This document shows positions 20,775 through 30,880 of a DNA stretch of 64,000 nucleotides, piece after piece. Both the position numbers and the translations under genes were made by a program. The notes under the pieces were generated by a model. That model was not told where the DNA came from. It was given only the letters and a program-made list of their open reading frames with translations, and made no database searches. Origin of the DNA: Brenneria salicis ATCC 15712 = DSM 30166 (GTDB taxonomy: Bacteria > Pseudomonadota > Gammaproteobacteria > Enterobacterales > Enterobacteriaceae); contig NZ_QNRY01000003.1 of assembly GCF_003315515.1 (NCBI RefSeq), positions 92,952 through 156,951 of the forward strand, in the 5' to 3' direction. Numbering within the stretch: position 1 is the stretch's first letter; each line of letters begins with the position of its first letter.

Positions 20775-21914
20775 ATGAGTGGGGAAAATTTACGGCTTTC
20801 CCATCATGGCGTGACTCGCCGTGATTTTATGAAGTTATGTGCGGCACTGGCGGCATCAATGGGATTGGCGGATTGCGCAGCGGCAGAGATTGCCAAGTCA
20901 ATCAGTGCTCCTCAGCGCCCGCCGGTTATCTGGATCGGCGCGCAGGAGTGCACCGGGTGTACGGAAAGCCTGTTGCGGGCAACGCATCCAACCATTGAAA
21001 CTCTGTTGTTGAATACCATCTCGCTGGAATATCACGAAGTGCTTTCCGCCGCCTTCGGCGAGCAGGCGGAAGAAAACAAACATCGTGCCGTTGAACAATA
21101 TAAAGGGAAATTTGTTCTGGTGGTTGATGGCTCGATACCGATGAAGGATGGCGGTATCTATTGCATGGTGGCGGGCAAGCCGATTGTAGATCATATCCGC
21201 GCAGCGGCGGAACATGCCGCCGCCATTATCGCCATCGGTTCCTGTTCGGCCTGGGGCGGCGTACCGGCGGCAGGCGTCAACCCAACCGGCGCCGTCAGTT
21301 TGCAGGATGTGCTGCCCGGCAAGACGGTCATCAATATTCCGGGTTGTCCGCCGAATCCCCATAATTTCCTCGCCACCGTCGCCCACATCATCACTTACCA
21401 ACGTCCGCCCGCCCTGGATGCCGAGGGGCGGCCTACCTTTGCCTACGGGCGCCTGATCCATGAAAACTGCGAACGGCGGCCGCATTTCGACGCCGGACGT
21501 TTTGCCAAAGAGTTTGGTGATGAAGGCCATCGGCAAGGATGGTGCCTCTACCATCTGGGCTGTAAAGGCCCGGAAACGTACGGCAACTGTCCGACGCTGG
21601 AATTTTGCGACGTGGGCGGCGGCATCTGGCCGGTGGGGATCGGACATCCCTGCTACGGCTGTAATGAGAAAGGGATCGGGTTTACCAAAGGTATCTTCCA
21701 ACTGGCCAACGTAGAAAATCCCACGCCGCGCGTCGAAAAACCGGACATCCATCGTCCGGAAGGCGGCGAGATATCGGCGACGGCCGTCGGGTTGATTGGC
21801 GGCGTACTGGGGGTGGTGGGCGGCGTCAGTCTGATGACCGTGCGTGAGTTGGGGCGTCAGCAAAAGCAGAGCCAAAGCCAGCAAGACGCCGGAAACGGAC
21901 CCCGGGAGGGTTAA
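20775..21914 (+). CDS. hybO: Hydrogenase-2 small subunit, Tat-exported
   Basis: HybO carries the three iron-sulfur clusters that take electrons from the Ni-Fe site of HybC. A Tat signal is visible near residue 14 (TRRDFMKLC). The proximal-cluster motif ECTGCTES, then the distal HLGCKGPETYGNC and CYGCNEKG motifs, follow in order. A hydrophobic C-terminal helix before RELGRQQKQ anchors the protein in the membrane. Length 379 (E. coli 372). An AGGAG site precedes it. First gene of the operon, 3 nt before hybA. Confidence 0.97.
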   Translation: MSGENLRLSHHGVTRRDFMKLCAALAASMGLADCAAAEIAKSISAPQRPPVIWIGAQECTGCTESLLRATHPTIETLLLNTISLEYHEVLSAAFGEQAEENKHRAVEQYKGKFVLVVDGSIPMKDGGIYCMVAGKPIVDHIRAAAEHAAAIIAIGSCSAWGGVPAAGVNPTGAVSLQDVLPGKTVINIPGCPPNPHNFLATVAHIITYQRPPALDAEGRPTFAYGRLIHENCERRPHFDAGRFAKEFGDEGHRQGWCLYHLGCKGPETYGNCPTLEFCDVGGGIWPVGIGHPCYGCNEKGIGFTKGIFQLANVENPTPRVEKPDIHRPEGGEISATAVGLIGGVLGVVGGVSLMTVRELGRQQKQSQSQQDAGNGPREG

Positions 21915-21917
21915 GCC

Positions 21918-22946
21918 GTGAACAGACGCAATTTTTTCAAACTGGCTTCCGCCAGTGCGTTACTGGTCGGTAAGCCATTGACCAGCCAGGCCGCGGCGCA
22001 GAACAAACCGCCGATCCCCGGCGCGTTGGGTATGTTGTATGACTCAACACTGTGCGTCGGCTGTCAGGCGTGCGTGACCGAATGTCAATTGGTCAACCAA
22101 TCGGCCTACAATCCTGACAGCAAGATCTATGCGGGCGGTTCGGCAATCTGGTCCAACAATGACAAGCTGAGTCCTTACACCAATAACATCATCCAGGTAT
22201 GGCGCTCCGGCGACGGGAAAAACAAGGATCAGGCCGACAACGGCTACGCCTACATCAAGAAACAGTGCATGCATTGCGTCGATCCCAACTGCGTATCGGT
22301 CTGTCCGGTCACGGCCCTGAAGAAAGACGCCAAAACCGGCGTGGTGCACTACGACGCCAGCATTTGCACCGGCTGTCGTTACTGCATGGTGGCCTGTCCG
22401 TTCAATATCCCCAAATATGACTATGAAAATCCGTTCGGCAAACTGCATAAATGCGAACTGTGTAATCAGCAGGGGCTGGAACGCCTGGATAAAGGCGGCC
22501 TGCCGGGTTGTGTGGATGTCTGTCCGACAGGCGCGGTGATTTTTGGCACGCGTGAAGAATTATTAGCCGAAGCGAAACATCGTTTGTCATTGCAGGCGGG
22601 AGAAGAGTACCGCTATCCGCGTCAGACGCTGGCGAAAAAGGATACCTATCTCCACACCGTAGCGAAATACGATAAGCATGTTTACGGCGAAAAAGAGGCC
22701 GGCGGTACGCAGGTGCTGGTGCTGGCGGGCGTGCCTTACCAGAATCTGGATCTGCCGGAACTGGCCGAGCTTTCCACCGGCGCCCGCTCCGAAAATATCC
22801 AGCACACACTCTACAAAGGCATGGTGTTGCCGCTGGCGGTGCTGGCCGGGCTATCGGTTCTGGTGCATCGCAACACCCGGTCTGACCGGGCGGATCACCA
22901 CCCGGAAGCCGATAGGAAAAAGGAGGACAATCATGACGGCGCATAA
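21918..22946 (+). CDS. hybA: Hydrogenase-2 ferredoxin-like subunit HybA
   Basis: HybA is a periplasmic four-cluster ferredoxin that links HybOC to the membrane quinone reductase HybB. It begins with GTG and has a Tat-like N-terminus ([16 protein letters not shown]). The Cys motifs [37 protein letters not shown] and CELCNQQ...CVDVCPTG are visible. A C-terminal hydrophobic segment (about residues 298-315) anchors it. Length 342 (E. coli 328). Its end overlaps the hybB start by 14 nt. Confidence 0.96.
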   Translation: MNRRNFFKLASASALLVGKPLTSQAAAQNKPPIPGALGMLYDSTLCVGCQACVTECQLVNQSAYNPDSKIYAGGSAIWSNNDKLSPYTNNIIQVWRSGDGKNKDQADNGYAYIKKQCMHCVDPNCVSVCPVTALKKDAKTGVVHYDASICTGCRYCMVACPFNIPKYDYENPFGKLHKCELCNQQGLERLDKGGLPGCVDVCPTGAVIFGTREELLAEAKHRLSLQAGEEYRYPRQTLAKKDTYLHTVAKYDKHVYGEKEAGGTQVLVLAGVPYQNLDLPELAELSTGARSENIQHTLYKGMVLPLAVLAGLSVLVHRNTRSDRADHHPEADRKKEDNHDGA

Positions 22947-24132
22947 AGCGAGTCCATTAGGCGGACGTCTGGTCAGTTGGCCGATCATGTTGCTGGCGCC
23001 GTTTATCGTGCTGTGCGCGCTACTGATCGTAAAACGTCTGGTGTTTGGAATTGGCGATGTCGCGGCGCTCAATGGCGGCTACCCGTGGGGGATTTGGATC
23101 GCGTTCGATCTGCTGGTAGGCACCGGTTTTGCCTGCGGCGGCTGGGCGCTGGCCTGGGCGGTCTATGTGTTTAACCGTGGAGAATATCATCCGCTGGTGC
23201 GTCCGGCGCTGTTGGCCAGCTTGTTCGGTTATTCGCTCGGCGGGCTGTCGATCACCATCGATGTAGGACGCTACTGGAATCTGCCGTACTTTTTTATTCC
23301 GGGCTTTTTCAATACCTCATCGGTGCTGTTTGAAACCGCGGTCTGTATGACGATCTACATCGGCGTCATGGCGTTGGAGTTCGCGCCGGTGATATGTGAA
23401 CGCATGGGATGGAAAGTCTCGCTCAAGCGTCTGAACAACGTGATGTTCTTTATCATTGCGTTGGGCGCGCTGTTGCCGACCATGCACCAGTCATCGATGG
23501 GTTCATTGATGATTTCCGCCGGCTATAAAGTTCATCCGCTGTGGCAGAGCTATGAGTTATTACCGCTGTTCTCGCTGCTGACCGCCTTCATCATGGGTTT
23601 TTCCATCGTGATGTTTGAAGGTTCGCTGGCGCAGGCCGGATTAAAAGGGCGCGGGCCGAATGAAAAACACCTGTTTGCCCGTTTGACGCAAATCATTCAG
23701 GTTCTGCTGTTGCTGTTTGTGATATTGCGGTTCGGCGAATTAATCTGGAATGACAAAGTGGGCTATCTGTTTAAAAGCGATCGTTTTGCGATAACGTTCT
23801 GGTGTGAAGCGGCGCTGATGATCTTCCCGCTGGTGGCGTTCCGTTTCCAACGCTTCCGCCACGATTCACGCCTGCTATTCATGGGCGCGTTGAGCCTGTT
23901 GTTCGGCGCGGCCTTATGGCGGCTGAGTTATTCCTTGCTGGCTTTCAACCCCGGCGGCGGCTATCACTATTTCCCCGCGACGGCGGAAGTGTTGATCTCC
24001 ATCGGTTTTGTGGCGATTGAAGTCTGCGCCTACATCTTGTTAATCCGGCTGTTGCCGGTACTTCCCGCGCTGGAAGGCGTTCATAAGAATTATCAGGCCG
24101 AGGTAAAGCATGAGCCAACGCATCACCATTGA
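22933..24132 (+). CDS. hybB: Hydrogenase-2 membrane subunit HybB
   Basis: HybB is a polytopic inner-membrane protein of the NrfD/PsrC family that couples H2 oxidation to quinone reduction. The 399-residue protein has about ten hydrophobic segments and the family stretch [20 protein letters not shown]. Start ATG 22933 has an AAGGAGG site directly upstream and fits E. coli HybB (392). An open frame extends further 5' but overlaps hybA and is not coding. Overlaps hybC by 23 nt. Confidence 0.96.
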   Translation: MTAHKASPLGGRLVSWPIMLLAPFIVLCALLIVKRLVFGIGDVAALNGGYPWGIWIAFDLLVGTGFACGGWALAWAVYVFNRGEYHPLVRPALLASLFGYSLGGLSITIDVGRYWNLPYFFIPGFFNTSSVLFETAVCMTIYIGVMALEFAPVICERMGWKVSLKRLNNVMFFIIALGALLPTMHQSSMGSLMISAGYKVHPLWQSYELLPLFSLLTAFIMGFSIVMFEGSLAQAGLKGRGPNEKHLFARLTQIIQVLLLLFVILRFGELIWNDKVGYLFKSDRFAITFWCEAALMIFPLVAFRFQRFRHDSRLLFMGALSLLFGAALWRLSYSLLAFNPGGGYHYFPATAEVLISIGFVAIEVCAYILLIRLLPVLPALEGVHKNYQAEVKHEPTHHH

Positions 24133-25816
24133 TCCTATTACTCGTATCGAGGGACACCTGCGCATTGACTGCGAAATCGAACAGGGGAAAGTCACCAAGG
24201 CCTGGTCATCCGGCACCATGTGGCGCGGTATGGAAGAAATCGTCAAAGGTCAGGACCCGCGCGACGCGTGGATGATTGTGCAGCGTATCTGCGGCGTATG
24301 CACCACGGTGCATGCCATTGCTTCCGTGCGTGCGGTGGAAAATGCCCTGCAACTGAATGTGCCGGTCAATGCCCAATACATCCGTAACCTGATCCTGGCG
24401 GCGCACAGCATCCACGATCATATCGTGCATTTTTATCAGTTGTCCGCGCTGGACTGGGTGGATGTCACCTCCGCCCTTGACGCTTCGCCGCAAAAAGCGG
24501 AAGCGTTGCTGAAAGGGTTATCCGACTGGCCGTTGAACAATGCGGCGGAATTCGCCAAAGTGCAGCAAAAGCTGAAAGACTTGGTCGCCAGCGGTCAACT
24601 GGGGATTTTCGCCAACGGCTATTGGGGACATCCGGCGATGGCGTTGCCGCCGGAAGTGAATCTGATTGCGGTCGCCCACTATTTGCAGGCGCTGGAGTGT
24701 CAGCGCGACGCCAACCGTATTGTGGCGATCCTCGGCGGCAAGACGCCGCACATCCAGAACCTGGCGGTAGGCGGCGTGGCGAACCCGATCAATCTGGATG
24801 CGCCCAGCGTGCTGAATCTGGAACGCCTGATGTATGTGAAATCGTTTATCGATCGGTTGAGCGACTTTATCGAACAGGTTTACAAAGTGGATTGCGCGGT
24901 GATCGCGGCGCACTACCCTGACTGGCTGAGTCTGGGTAAAGGCGCCGAACACTATCTCAGCGTCCCGGAACTGCCGACCGATAACCAGGGCGGCAGCTTC
25001 CTGTTGGCCGGCGGCTATCTGGAAAACGGCGACGTTGCCAGCTATCGCCCGATCACCAGCCACACCGATCCCTTTCTGATCGACGGCATCAAGGAAAGCG
25101 GCAAACACGCCTGGTATCAGGACGATGAACCGCTGGCGCCATGGGAAGGATTGACGCGACCGAACTACACCGGTTGGCAGGATGAAGGCAAATACACCTG
25201 GGTGAAAGCGCCGACCTTCTACGGCAAGACGGTTGAGGTGGGGCCGCTGGCATGGCTGCTGTGCAGTCTGGCGGCCAAACATCAGGATACCGAAGCCCAC
25301 TATGCGCAGGTGGCGGCGGCCTACCAGACACTGACGGGACAAGCGCTGAAAGAGGAACACCTGCATTCCACATTGGGCCGGGTGATCGGCCGTACCGTGC
25401 ATTGTTGCGTGTTGAAGGATACGCTGGCGCAGCAATGGCAGGCGCTGGTCGCCAACATTGGCAACGGCGATCACCAGACGTTTATCAAACCTGATTTATC
25501 GCCGGATACCGAGTTCCGCGGCGTCGGGTTTGGGGAAATGCCGCGCGGCATGCTGTCGCATTGGATCGTCTTCAAAAACGGTAAAATCACCAACTATCAG
25601 GCGGTGGTGCCTACAACCTGGACATCCGGGCCGCGTAACTTTGAGGGGGTTGCCGGCCCTTACGAACAGTCGCTGGTGGGTACGCCGATCGCCGATCCGC
25701 ATAAACCGCTGGAAGTGGTGCGAACCATCCACTCGTTTGATCCGTGTATGTCCTGTGCGGTGCATATCGTGGATACGGTTGACGGCAGCGAAGTGACGCG
25801 GGTTAAGGTGCTGTGA
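24110..25816 (+). CDS. hybC: Hydrogenase-2 large (Ni-Fe) subunit
   Basis: HybC holds the Ni-Fe(CN)2CO site that splits or forms H2. Both Cys pairs that bind the metal centre are visible: RICGVC near residue 60 and DPCMSC near the C-terminus. The 15-residue tail after AVH (IVDTVDGSEVTRVKVL-type) is the part removed by HybD after nickel insertion. Length 568 (E. coli 567). It crosses the membrane as a complex with Tat-tagged HybO. The stop overlaps the hybD ATG. Confidence 0.97.
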   Translation: MSQRITIDPITRIEGHLRIDCEIEQGKVTKAWSSGTMWRGMEEIVKGQDPRDAWMIVQRICGVCTTVHAIASVRAVENALQLNVPVNAQYIRNLILAAHSIHDHIVHFYQLSALDWVDVTSALDASPQKAEALLKGLSDWPLNNAAEFAKVQQKLKDLVASGQLGIFANGYWGHPAMALPPEVNLIAVAHYLQALECQRDANRIVAILGGKTPHIQNLAVGGVANPINLDAPSVLNLERLMYVKSFIDRLSDFIEQVYKVDCAVIAAHYPDWLSLGKGAEHYLSVPELPTDNQGGSFLLAGGYLENGDVASYRPITSHTDPFLIDGIKESGKHAWYQDDEPLAPWEGLTRPNYTGWQDEGKYTWVKAPTFYGKTVEVGPLAWLLCSLAAKHQDTEAHYAQVAAAYQTLTGQALKEEHLHSTLGRVIGRTVHCCVLKDTLAQQWQALVANIGNGDHQTFIKPDLSPDTEFRGVGFGEMPRGMLSHWIVFKNGKITNYQAVVPTTWTSGPRNFEGVAGPYEQSLVGTPIADPHKPLEVVRTIHSFDPCMSCAVHIVDTVDGSEVTRVKVL

Positions 25817-26334
25817 TGAACATACTGGTGTTGGGGGTGGGCAATCTGCTGTTAAGTGATGAGGCCATTGGGGTGCGGATCGTGGAAGCGTTGGCGCAGC
25901 GTTATACGTTTGCGCCGCCCATCGACATCGTTGATGGCGGCACCTGCGGACTGGAACTGATGGACGCGATGGCAAAACGCGATCACCTGATCGTCGCCGA
26001 TGCGGTGCTGACCGGGCAAGCGCCAGGCACGGTGACGATACTGCGCGACAGCGAAGTGCCTGCGCTGTTTACCCGCAAAATTTCCCCGCACCAGTTGGGT
26101 TTATCCGATGTGCTGATGGCGTTGCAACTGACGGAGGAATTTCCGCGCCGACTAACGCTGATTGGCGTCGAACCCGCTTCTCTGGAAGTACATATCGGTT
26201 TGAGTGCAACGGTAAAACAGGCGCTGGAGCCTGCGTTACAACAGGTTGTCGCCGCATTGCGGCAAAGCGGCGTTACGGTGAGTGAACGAGGCGAGGTCTG
26301 GAGTGAAGAGGTCGATAGTGAACAGCACATCTGA
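25816..26334 (+). CDS. hybD: Hydrogenase-2 maturation endopeptidase
   Basis: HybD trims the C-terminal peptide of HybC once nickel is in place. The nickel-sensing acidic and histidine residues are visible: Glu in GNLLLSDEAIGVR, Asp in IVADAVLTG and His in ISPHQLGLSDVL. ATG 25816 shares a base with the hybC stop; a GTG one codon earlier is the alternative. It has 172 residues with a slightly longer C-terminus than E. coli (164). The overlap with hybE indicates coupling. Confidence 0.95.
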   Translation: MNILVLGVGNLLLSDEAIGVRIVEALAQRYTFAPPIDIVDGGTCGLELMDAMAKRDHLIVADAVLTGQAPGTVTILRDSEVPALFTRKISPHQLGLSDVLMALQLTEEFPRRLTLIGVEPASLEVHIGLSATVKQALEPALQQVVAALRQSGVTVSERGEVWSEEVDSEQHI

Positions 26335-26859
26335 TGTGACCGATGTGCACCGGATAGCGGGTGAGCGCAATGCAACGTCGTCCATTGTGCGTCATGATGA
26401 ACATCCGGCAGCGTGGCTGGAGCGGATGTTTACGACGATTGCCGATGAAAAAATGCGTTCGTTGCCGTTTTTTCGTGTGGGCATCCCGGTGCGCGCCTGC
26501 GGTTTTACCCTATTTGAGCAGCAGTGGGTCGGTTGTCTGCTGACGCCCTGGATGATGAGTTTGCTGGTTCTTCCGGGGCCAGGGCAGGTCTGGCCGGACA
26601 GGACGTGGCCGATCGTCTGGGGCTGGCGCTCCCTTGCGGGAATGTGACGTTTATCGTTGGCGAGATGGCGGGAAAGCAATATCTGTCCTGCTCGCTGATG
26701 TCGCCCATCAATAGCCGGTTACGCGCGGAGCAGGCGGTTTCACTGGCTGAGCAGAGTGCGAAAATGGCGCTGTCGTTGCCGGTGGCGGATACCGATGCGC
26801 CGCATAACCGCCGTCGCCGCGAACTGTTTAGCCGAAACCGGAGTGAACCACATGCATGA
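26318..26859 (+). pseudogene. hybE: hybE, hydrogenase-2 chaperone, frameshifted
   Basis: HybE in E. coli is a small chaperone that proofreads hydrogenase-2 subunits before Tat export. The N-terminal half matches (FTLFEQQWVGCLLTPWMMS, then LPGPGQVWP) in one frame, which then runs into TGA at 26647. The C-terminal half (VADRLGLALPCGNVTF, YLSCSLMSPINS, LSLPVADTDAPHNRRR) continues in another frame to 26859. The switch lies at 26590-26600; one base appears missing. Start is probably GTG 26318, with GAAGAGG upstream. Either a true mutation or a sequencing error. Confidence 0.88.
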
Positions 26860-27193
26860 AATTTCCATGTGCTACAACGCGCTGGAATTGATTGAGCAGC
26901 AGGCGCGTCAACATCAGGCCCGCCGGGTCACTGAAGTCTGGCTGGAAGTGGGGGCGCTCTCCTGTATTGAAGAGAGCGCGCTGCGTTTTTGTTTCGCGTC
27001 CGTCTGTCGGCAAACGCTGGCGGAAGGTTGCCGATTGCATATCGCCATCCGCCCGGCCAAAGCCTGGTGCTGGGAATGCAGTGCGGTTATCGACGTGATT
27101 GAGCATGGCGCCGGATGTCCGGTTTGCGGCAGTTATAATCTGCGCGTTGATGACGGCGACAGTCTGCAAATCAAACAGTTGGCGATCGAGTAA
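26852..27193 (+). CDS. hybF: Hydrogenase nickel-insertion protein HybF (HypA family)
   Basis: HybF/HypA brings nickel to the hydrogenase large subunit together with HypB. The N-terminal MHE nickel motif and the zinc-site CxxC pairs (CWECS and CPVCGS) are visible. The 113-residue length and the residues around WCWECS and VDDGDSLQIKQLAIE favour HybF over HypA of E. coli. Start ATG 26852 lies inside the hybE 3' end. Confidence 0.94.
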   Translation: MHEISMCYNALELIEQQARQHQARRVTEVWLEVGALSCIEESALRFCFASVCRQTLAEGCRLHIAIRPAKAWCWECSAVIDVIEHGAGCPVCGSYNLRVDDGDSLQIKQLAIE

Positions 27194-27238
27194 CGGCTTT
27201 TTAAGCTTTCTGAAGATTGATAGCGGGAGGAGATCCCT

Positions 27239-28255
27239 ATGTGTAGCACATGCGGTTGCGGTGAAGGAGAGCGCAAAATCGAAGGTGACGAGCATCATCA
27301 CAAAAACCATCACGATCACGGGCATGACCACGAGCATAGCCATGACCATCATCACGGCGGCAAGATTAAGGGTCGCTGCGTGATTATCCATCACCACCAT
27401 TATCATGGCGATGTCCATAACCACTACTATGCTTTACCGCCTAAAGGCGTACAGGCTTTGCCGCCTAAGATCGTAAAGGGGGCGAAGCCGATGAAACAAA
27501 ACGACGCCGAAGAGGGCGACGCGGCGTTTCAGCCAGAGGTCAATGAACAGGATCTGCATTACGGACAAGGCGCGGCGGGAACCCATGCGCCGGGGATCGG
27601 GCAGCAACGCCTGTTACAGATTGAAATGGACGTGCTGAGCAAAAATAACCATCTGGCGGAACATAACCGGGAACATTTTAACGCGCAGAATATTCTGGCG
27701 CTGAATCTGGTTTCCAGCCCCGGTTCAGGTAAAACCACGTTGCTGACGGCGACGCTGAACCATATCGGGCAGCAGATGCCTTGCGCGGTGATCGAGGGCG
27801 ATCAGCAAACCACCCATGACGCGGAGCGCATTCGGGCAACGGGCGTGGCGGCTATTCAGGTGAATACCGGCAAGGGATGCCATCTGGATGCGCAGATGGT
27901 GCATGATGCGGCCCATCGTCTGCAATTGGCGGATAACACTCTGCTGTTTATCGAGAATGTCGGCAATCTGGTGTGTCCGGCTGGGTTTGATCTGGGCGAA
28001 CGCGCTAAAGTCGCGGTGCTGTCGGTGACCGAAGGTGAAGATAAACCGCTGAAATATCCGCATATGTTCGCGGCGTCGTCGCTGATGATTGTGAATAAAA
28101 TCGATCTGCTGCCTTATCTGGATTTCAATCTGGAAGCCTGTGTCGCCAACGCCCGGCGCGTCAACCCGGAAATTCAGGTCATCGCGTTATCCGCCCGTAC
28201 CGGCGAAGGGATGGAAGCATGGCTTGATTGGCTGGAGGCGCAGCGATGTGCCTAG
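27239..28255 (+). CDS. hypB: Hydrogenase nickel-incorporation GTPase HypB
   Basis: HypB is the GTPase that drives nickel delivery. It starts with the high-affinity nickel motif [10 protein letters not shown]. Residues 19-63 hold about 20 His in two blocks, followed by [16 protein letters not shown], a near-repeat not found in E. coli HypB (290 residues; this one has 338). The P-loop [11 protein letters not shown] and NKIDLLPY motifs are intact. An AGGAG site precedes ATG. Overlaps hybG by 10 nt. Confidence 0.96.
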   Translation: MCSTCGCGEGERKIEGDEHHHKNHHDHGHDHEHSHDHHHGGKIKGRCVIIHHHHYHGDVHNHYYALPPKGVQALPPKIVKGAKPMKQNDAEEGDAAFQPEVNEQDLHYGQGAAGTHAPGIGQQRLLQIEMDVLSKNNHLAEHNREHFNAQNILALNLVSSPGSGKTTLLTATLNHIGQQMPCAVIEGDQQTTHDAERIRATGVAAIQVNTGKGCHLDAQMVHDAAHRLQLADNTLLFIENVGNLVCPAGFDLGERAKVAVLSVTEGEDKPLKYPHMFAASSLMIVNKIDLLPYLDFNLEACVANARRVNPEIQVIALSARTGEGMEAWLDWLEAQRCA

Positions 28256-28533
28256 GCATTCCGGGAAAAGTGGTTTCTGTCGGCGAGGATATTTACCAAC
28301 CGGCGTATGTTGATGTCTGCGGGGTACAGCGAGCGGTCAATATCGCGCTGGTTTGTGAGGATTCTCCCGCCGATCTGGTGGGACAATGGGTGTTGGTGCA
28401 TGTCGGTTTCGCCATGAGCCTGCTGGATGAACAGGAGGCGCGGGATACGCTGGAAGCGCTGCAATCCATGCGTGCCGTCGGGCTGGAACTGGATGAATGG
28501 CGGCAAAGCGGAGAGGTTCATGCAATACGTTGA
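28246..28533 (+). CDS. hybG: Hydrogenase assembly chaperone HybG/HypC
   Basis: This HypC-family chaperone carries the Fe(CN)2CO precursor with HypD and delivers it to HybC. It starts MCLGIPGKV, with the essential Cys2, and has the family stretch [14 protein letters not shown]. The [13 protein letters not shown] segment resembles HybG more than HypC of E. coli, consistent with its place in a hydrogenase-2 operon. It has 95 residues, with a longer C-terminal tail than HybG (82). Overlaps hypD by 14 nt. Confidence 0.92.
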   Translation: MCLGIPGKVVSVGEDIYQPAYVDVCGVQRAVNIALVCEDSPADLVGQWVLVHVGFAMSLLDEQEARDTLEALQSMRAVGLELDEWRQSGEVHAIR

Positions 28534-29635
28534 TGAGTTCCGCGATCCCGAACTGGCGAAAGCCGTGTTGCAACGCATTCGGGCGCTGGTCGCGGAGATG
28601 CCGCAGTTGCGGCAACGCCCGTTGCAACTGATGGAAGTGTGCGGCGGCCATACCCACGCGATCTTCAAGTTTGGACTGGATCGGTTGTTGCCGCCGGAAA
28701 TCGAATTTATCCACGGTCCGGGCTGCCCGGTGTGCGTATTGCCGATGGGACGGATTGATGCCTGTCTGGAAATTGCCGCGCATCCTGAGGTGATCTTTTG
28801 TACTTTCGGCGATGCCATGCGCGTGCCGGGGCGCAACGGATCGCTACAGGACGCGCGTCGTCATGGCGCCGACGTGCGCATGGTTTATTCGCCGCTGGAT
28901 GCGTTGCTGCTGGCGGAGAAAAACCCTGATCGTCAGGTGGTGTTTTTCGGCCTGGGATTTGAAACCACCATGCCGAGCACCGCGCTGACATTGCAACAGG
29001 CCAAACGCCGCCACATCAACAACTTTAGCCTGTTCTGTCAGCACATTACCATTGTCCCTACGTTGAACAGTCTGCTGATGCAACCTGACCTGCGCATTGA
29101 CGGTTTTTTGGCGCCGGGGCATGTCAGTATGGTGATTGGCGCGTATCCTTATCAAGCGTTGTGTGATCGGTTCCATAAGCCGTTCGTGGTCACCGGGTTT
29201 GAACCGCTGGACATTTTGCAGGCGCTGTTGATGCTGGTCAGCCAGATTCACGCCGGACGTTGCGAGGTGGAAAATCAGTATCGCCGCATTGTGCCGGATG
29301 GCGGCAACCCATTGGCACAGCAAGCCATGCAAGACGTTTTTACCACCAAATCCAGCAGCGAATGGCGCGGTCTGGGAGAAATAGCCCAGTCCGGTATGCA
29401 ACTGCGCGAGGCGTATGCCGATTTTGATGCCGAGCGCCGGTTCAAACCCCGGCAGCAGCGGGTGGCTGATGAACCGGGATCGCGCTGCGGCGATGTCCTG
29501 ACCGGGCGCTGCAAACCCGCGGATTGTCCGCTGTTTGCCCAACGCTGCACGCCGCAGAATGCTATCGGGGCATTGATGGTGTCCTCCGAGGGCGCGTGCG
29601 CGGCTTATTATCAGTATCGGCGGGAGTGTGCCTGA
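28520..29635 (+). CDS. hypD: Hydrogenase maturation protein HypD
   Basis: HypD is the iron-sulfur scaffold on which the Fe(CN)2CO unit is built with HybG. The conserved motifs [26 protein letters not shown] and [13 protein letters not shown] are visible, as are C-terminal Cys residues for the [4Fe-4S] cluster ([21 protein letters not shown]). Start ATG 28520 has GAGAGG upstream and gives 371 residues (E. coli 373). Confidence 0.96.
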   Translation: MQYVDEFRDPELAKAVLQRIRALVAEMPQLRQRPLQLMEVCGGHTHAIFKFGLDRLLPPEIEFIHGPGCPVCVLPMGRIDACLEIAAHPEVIFCTFGDAMRVPGRNGSLQDARRHGADVRMVYSPLDALLLAEKNPDRQVVFFGLGFETTMPSTALTLQQAKRRHINNFSLFCQHITIVPTLNSLLMQPDLRIDGFLAPGHVSMVIGAYPYQALCDRFHKPFVVTGFEPLDILQALLMLVSQIHAGRCEVENQYRRIVPDGGNPLAQQAMQDVFTTKSSSEWRGLGEIAQSGMQLREAYADFDAERRFKPRQQRVADEPGSRCGDVLTGRCKPADCPLFAQRCTPQNAIGALMVSSEGACAAYYQYRRECA

Positions 29636-29637
29636 AA

Positions 29638-30714
29638 ATGCCCAGAACAATGGTAGTCAGTACAATGGTAGCTAGCGCAACACGGCCTTTGCCGGAACAC
29701 ATGCCCACAGAGATTACGCTGGCGCACGGCAGCGGCGGACGGGCGATGCAGCAGTTGATTGAACAACTGTTTATGCAGGCGTTTGATAATCCGCTGCTGG
29801 GACAGCGCGAAGATCAGGCCAGATTGCCGCTTGCCGCATTGACGCAACACGGTGATCGGCTGGCGTTCACCACCGACAGCTATGTTATCGATCCGATCTT
29901 TTTTCCCGGCGGCGATATCGGCAAGCTGGCGGTGTGCGGCACGGCGAATGATATTGCGGTCAGCGGCGCGCAGCCGCGTTATCTCTCCTGCGGTTTTATC
30001 ATTGAAGAAGGTTTCCCCGGCGCGGATTTGCTGCGCATTGTTGAATCTATGGCGCGAACCGCTCGTGATGCCGATATCGAGATAGTGACCGGCGATACCA
30101 AAGTGGTGCCGCGTGGCGCGGCTGATAAGATTTTTATCAATACCTCCGGTATGGGCGTTATCCCGACGACGCTTCACTGGGGGACAAGCGAGATCCGCCC
30201 CGGCGATAAAATTATCGTCAGCGGGACGCTGGGCGATCACGGCGCGACGATCCTCAACCTGCGCGAACAACTGGGGCTGGAAGCCGAGTTATCGAGCGAT
30301 TGCGCGGTACTGGCGCCCTTGATTGCGCCGTTGCGTGAGATTGCGGGGGTGCGTGCGCTGCGGGATGCGACGCGTGGGGGCGTGACCGCCATTTTGCATG
30401 AGTATGCGCAGGCCAGCGGCTACGGTATGGAAGTGAATGAAAGCGCGTTGCCGCTGAAACAGGCGGTGCGCGGCATCTGCGAAATTCTGGGGCTGGAGGC
30501 GTTGAACTTCGCCAATGAAGGCAAACTGGTGCTGGTGGTATCGGCGCAAGCCGAGCCAGCAGTATTGGCCGTGTTGCGAGCGCATCCACTGGGGCGGGGC
30601 GCCGCGACGATTGGCGTGGTGACCGCAACGCCGCAGATTCGCCTGTGCGGGGTGTTTGGCGCGTCGAGATTGTTGGATTTGCCGCATAATGAGCCGATGC
30701 CGCGGATCTGCTAG
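29638..30714 (+). CDS. hypE: Carbamoyl dehydratase HypE
   Basis: HypE dehydrates a carbamoyl group on its C-terminal Cys to form the thiocyanate that becomes the cyanide ligand. The PRIC C-terminus with the reactive Cys is present, and the PurM-like ATP-binding core shows VTGDTKVV, SGTLGDHGA and LRDATRGGV. ATG 29638, 2 nt after hypD, gives 358 residues; ATG 29701 (MPTEITLAHGSGG) gives 337 and aligns directly with E. coli (336). Both are possible. It ends the hyb-hyp operon. Confidence 0.93.
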   Translation: MPRTMVVSTMVASATRPLPEHMPTEITLAHGSGGRAMQQLIEQLFMQAFDNPLLGQREDQARLPLAALTQHGDRLAFTTDSYVIDPIFFPGGDIGKLAVCGTANDIAVSGAQPRYLSCGFIIEEGFPGADLLRIVESMARTARDADIEIVTGDTKVVPRGAADKIFINTSGMGVIPTTLHWGTSEIRPGDKIIVSGTLGDHGATILNLREQLGLEAELSSDCAVLAPLIAPLREIAGVRALRDATRGGVTAILHEYAQASGYGMEVNESALPLKQAVRGICEILGLEALNFANEGKLVLVVSAQAEPAVLAVLRAHPLGRGAATIGVVTATPQIRLCGVFGASRLLDLPHNEPMPRIC

Positions 30715-30750
30715 GCGCTATTTTTCAGCTATATGCAAGCATAGGTGATC

Positions 30751-30829
30751 ATTTCGTGCGTGGTAAGCATCGGTATTTCTCTGTGAATATCGCGCGGCAT
30801 GAAAATACCTTTCTCTTCGCGCACGAAAT
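30751..30829. other. Nested inverted repeats between hypE and hypF
   Basis: ATTTCGTGCG (30751-30760) is perfectly inverted at 30820-30829. Inside it GGTATTT (30772-30778) is inverted at 30803-30809. Together they can fold as a two-tier stem-loop filling about half of the 166-bp gap. There is no T-run, so a simple terminator is unlikely. It could be an RNA element, a protein-binding site or a degenerate repeat. Confidence 0.6.
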
Positions 30830-30880
30830 AGCACTGAACTGACATAGAAATCTGTCTAAACAGGCAAGGATATCCTCCAC

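Noticed and set aside
26590..26600. Programmed frameshift in hybE
   Set aside because: No slippery homopolymer or stimulatory structure is apparent at the switch, and homologues are single-frame; a mutation or base error is simpler.
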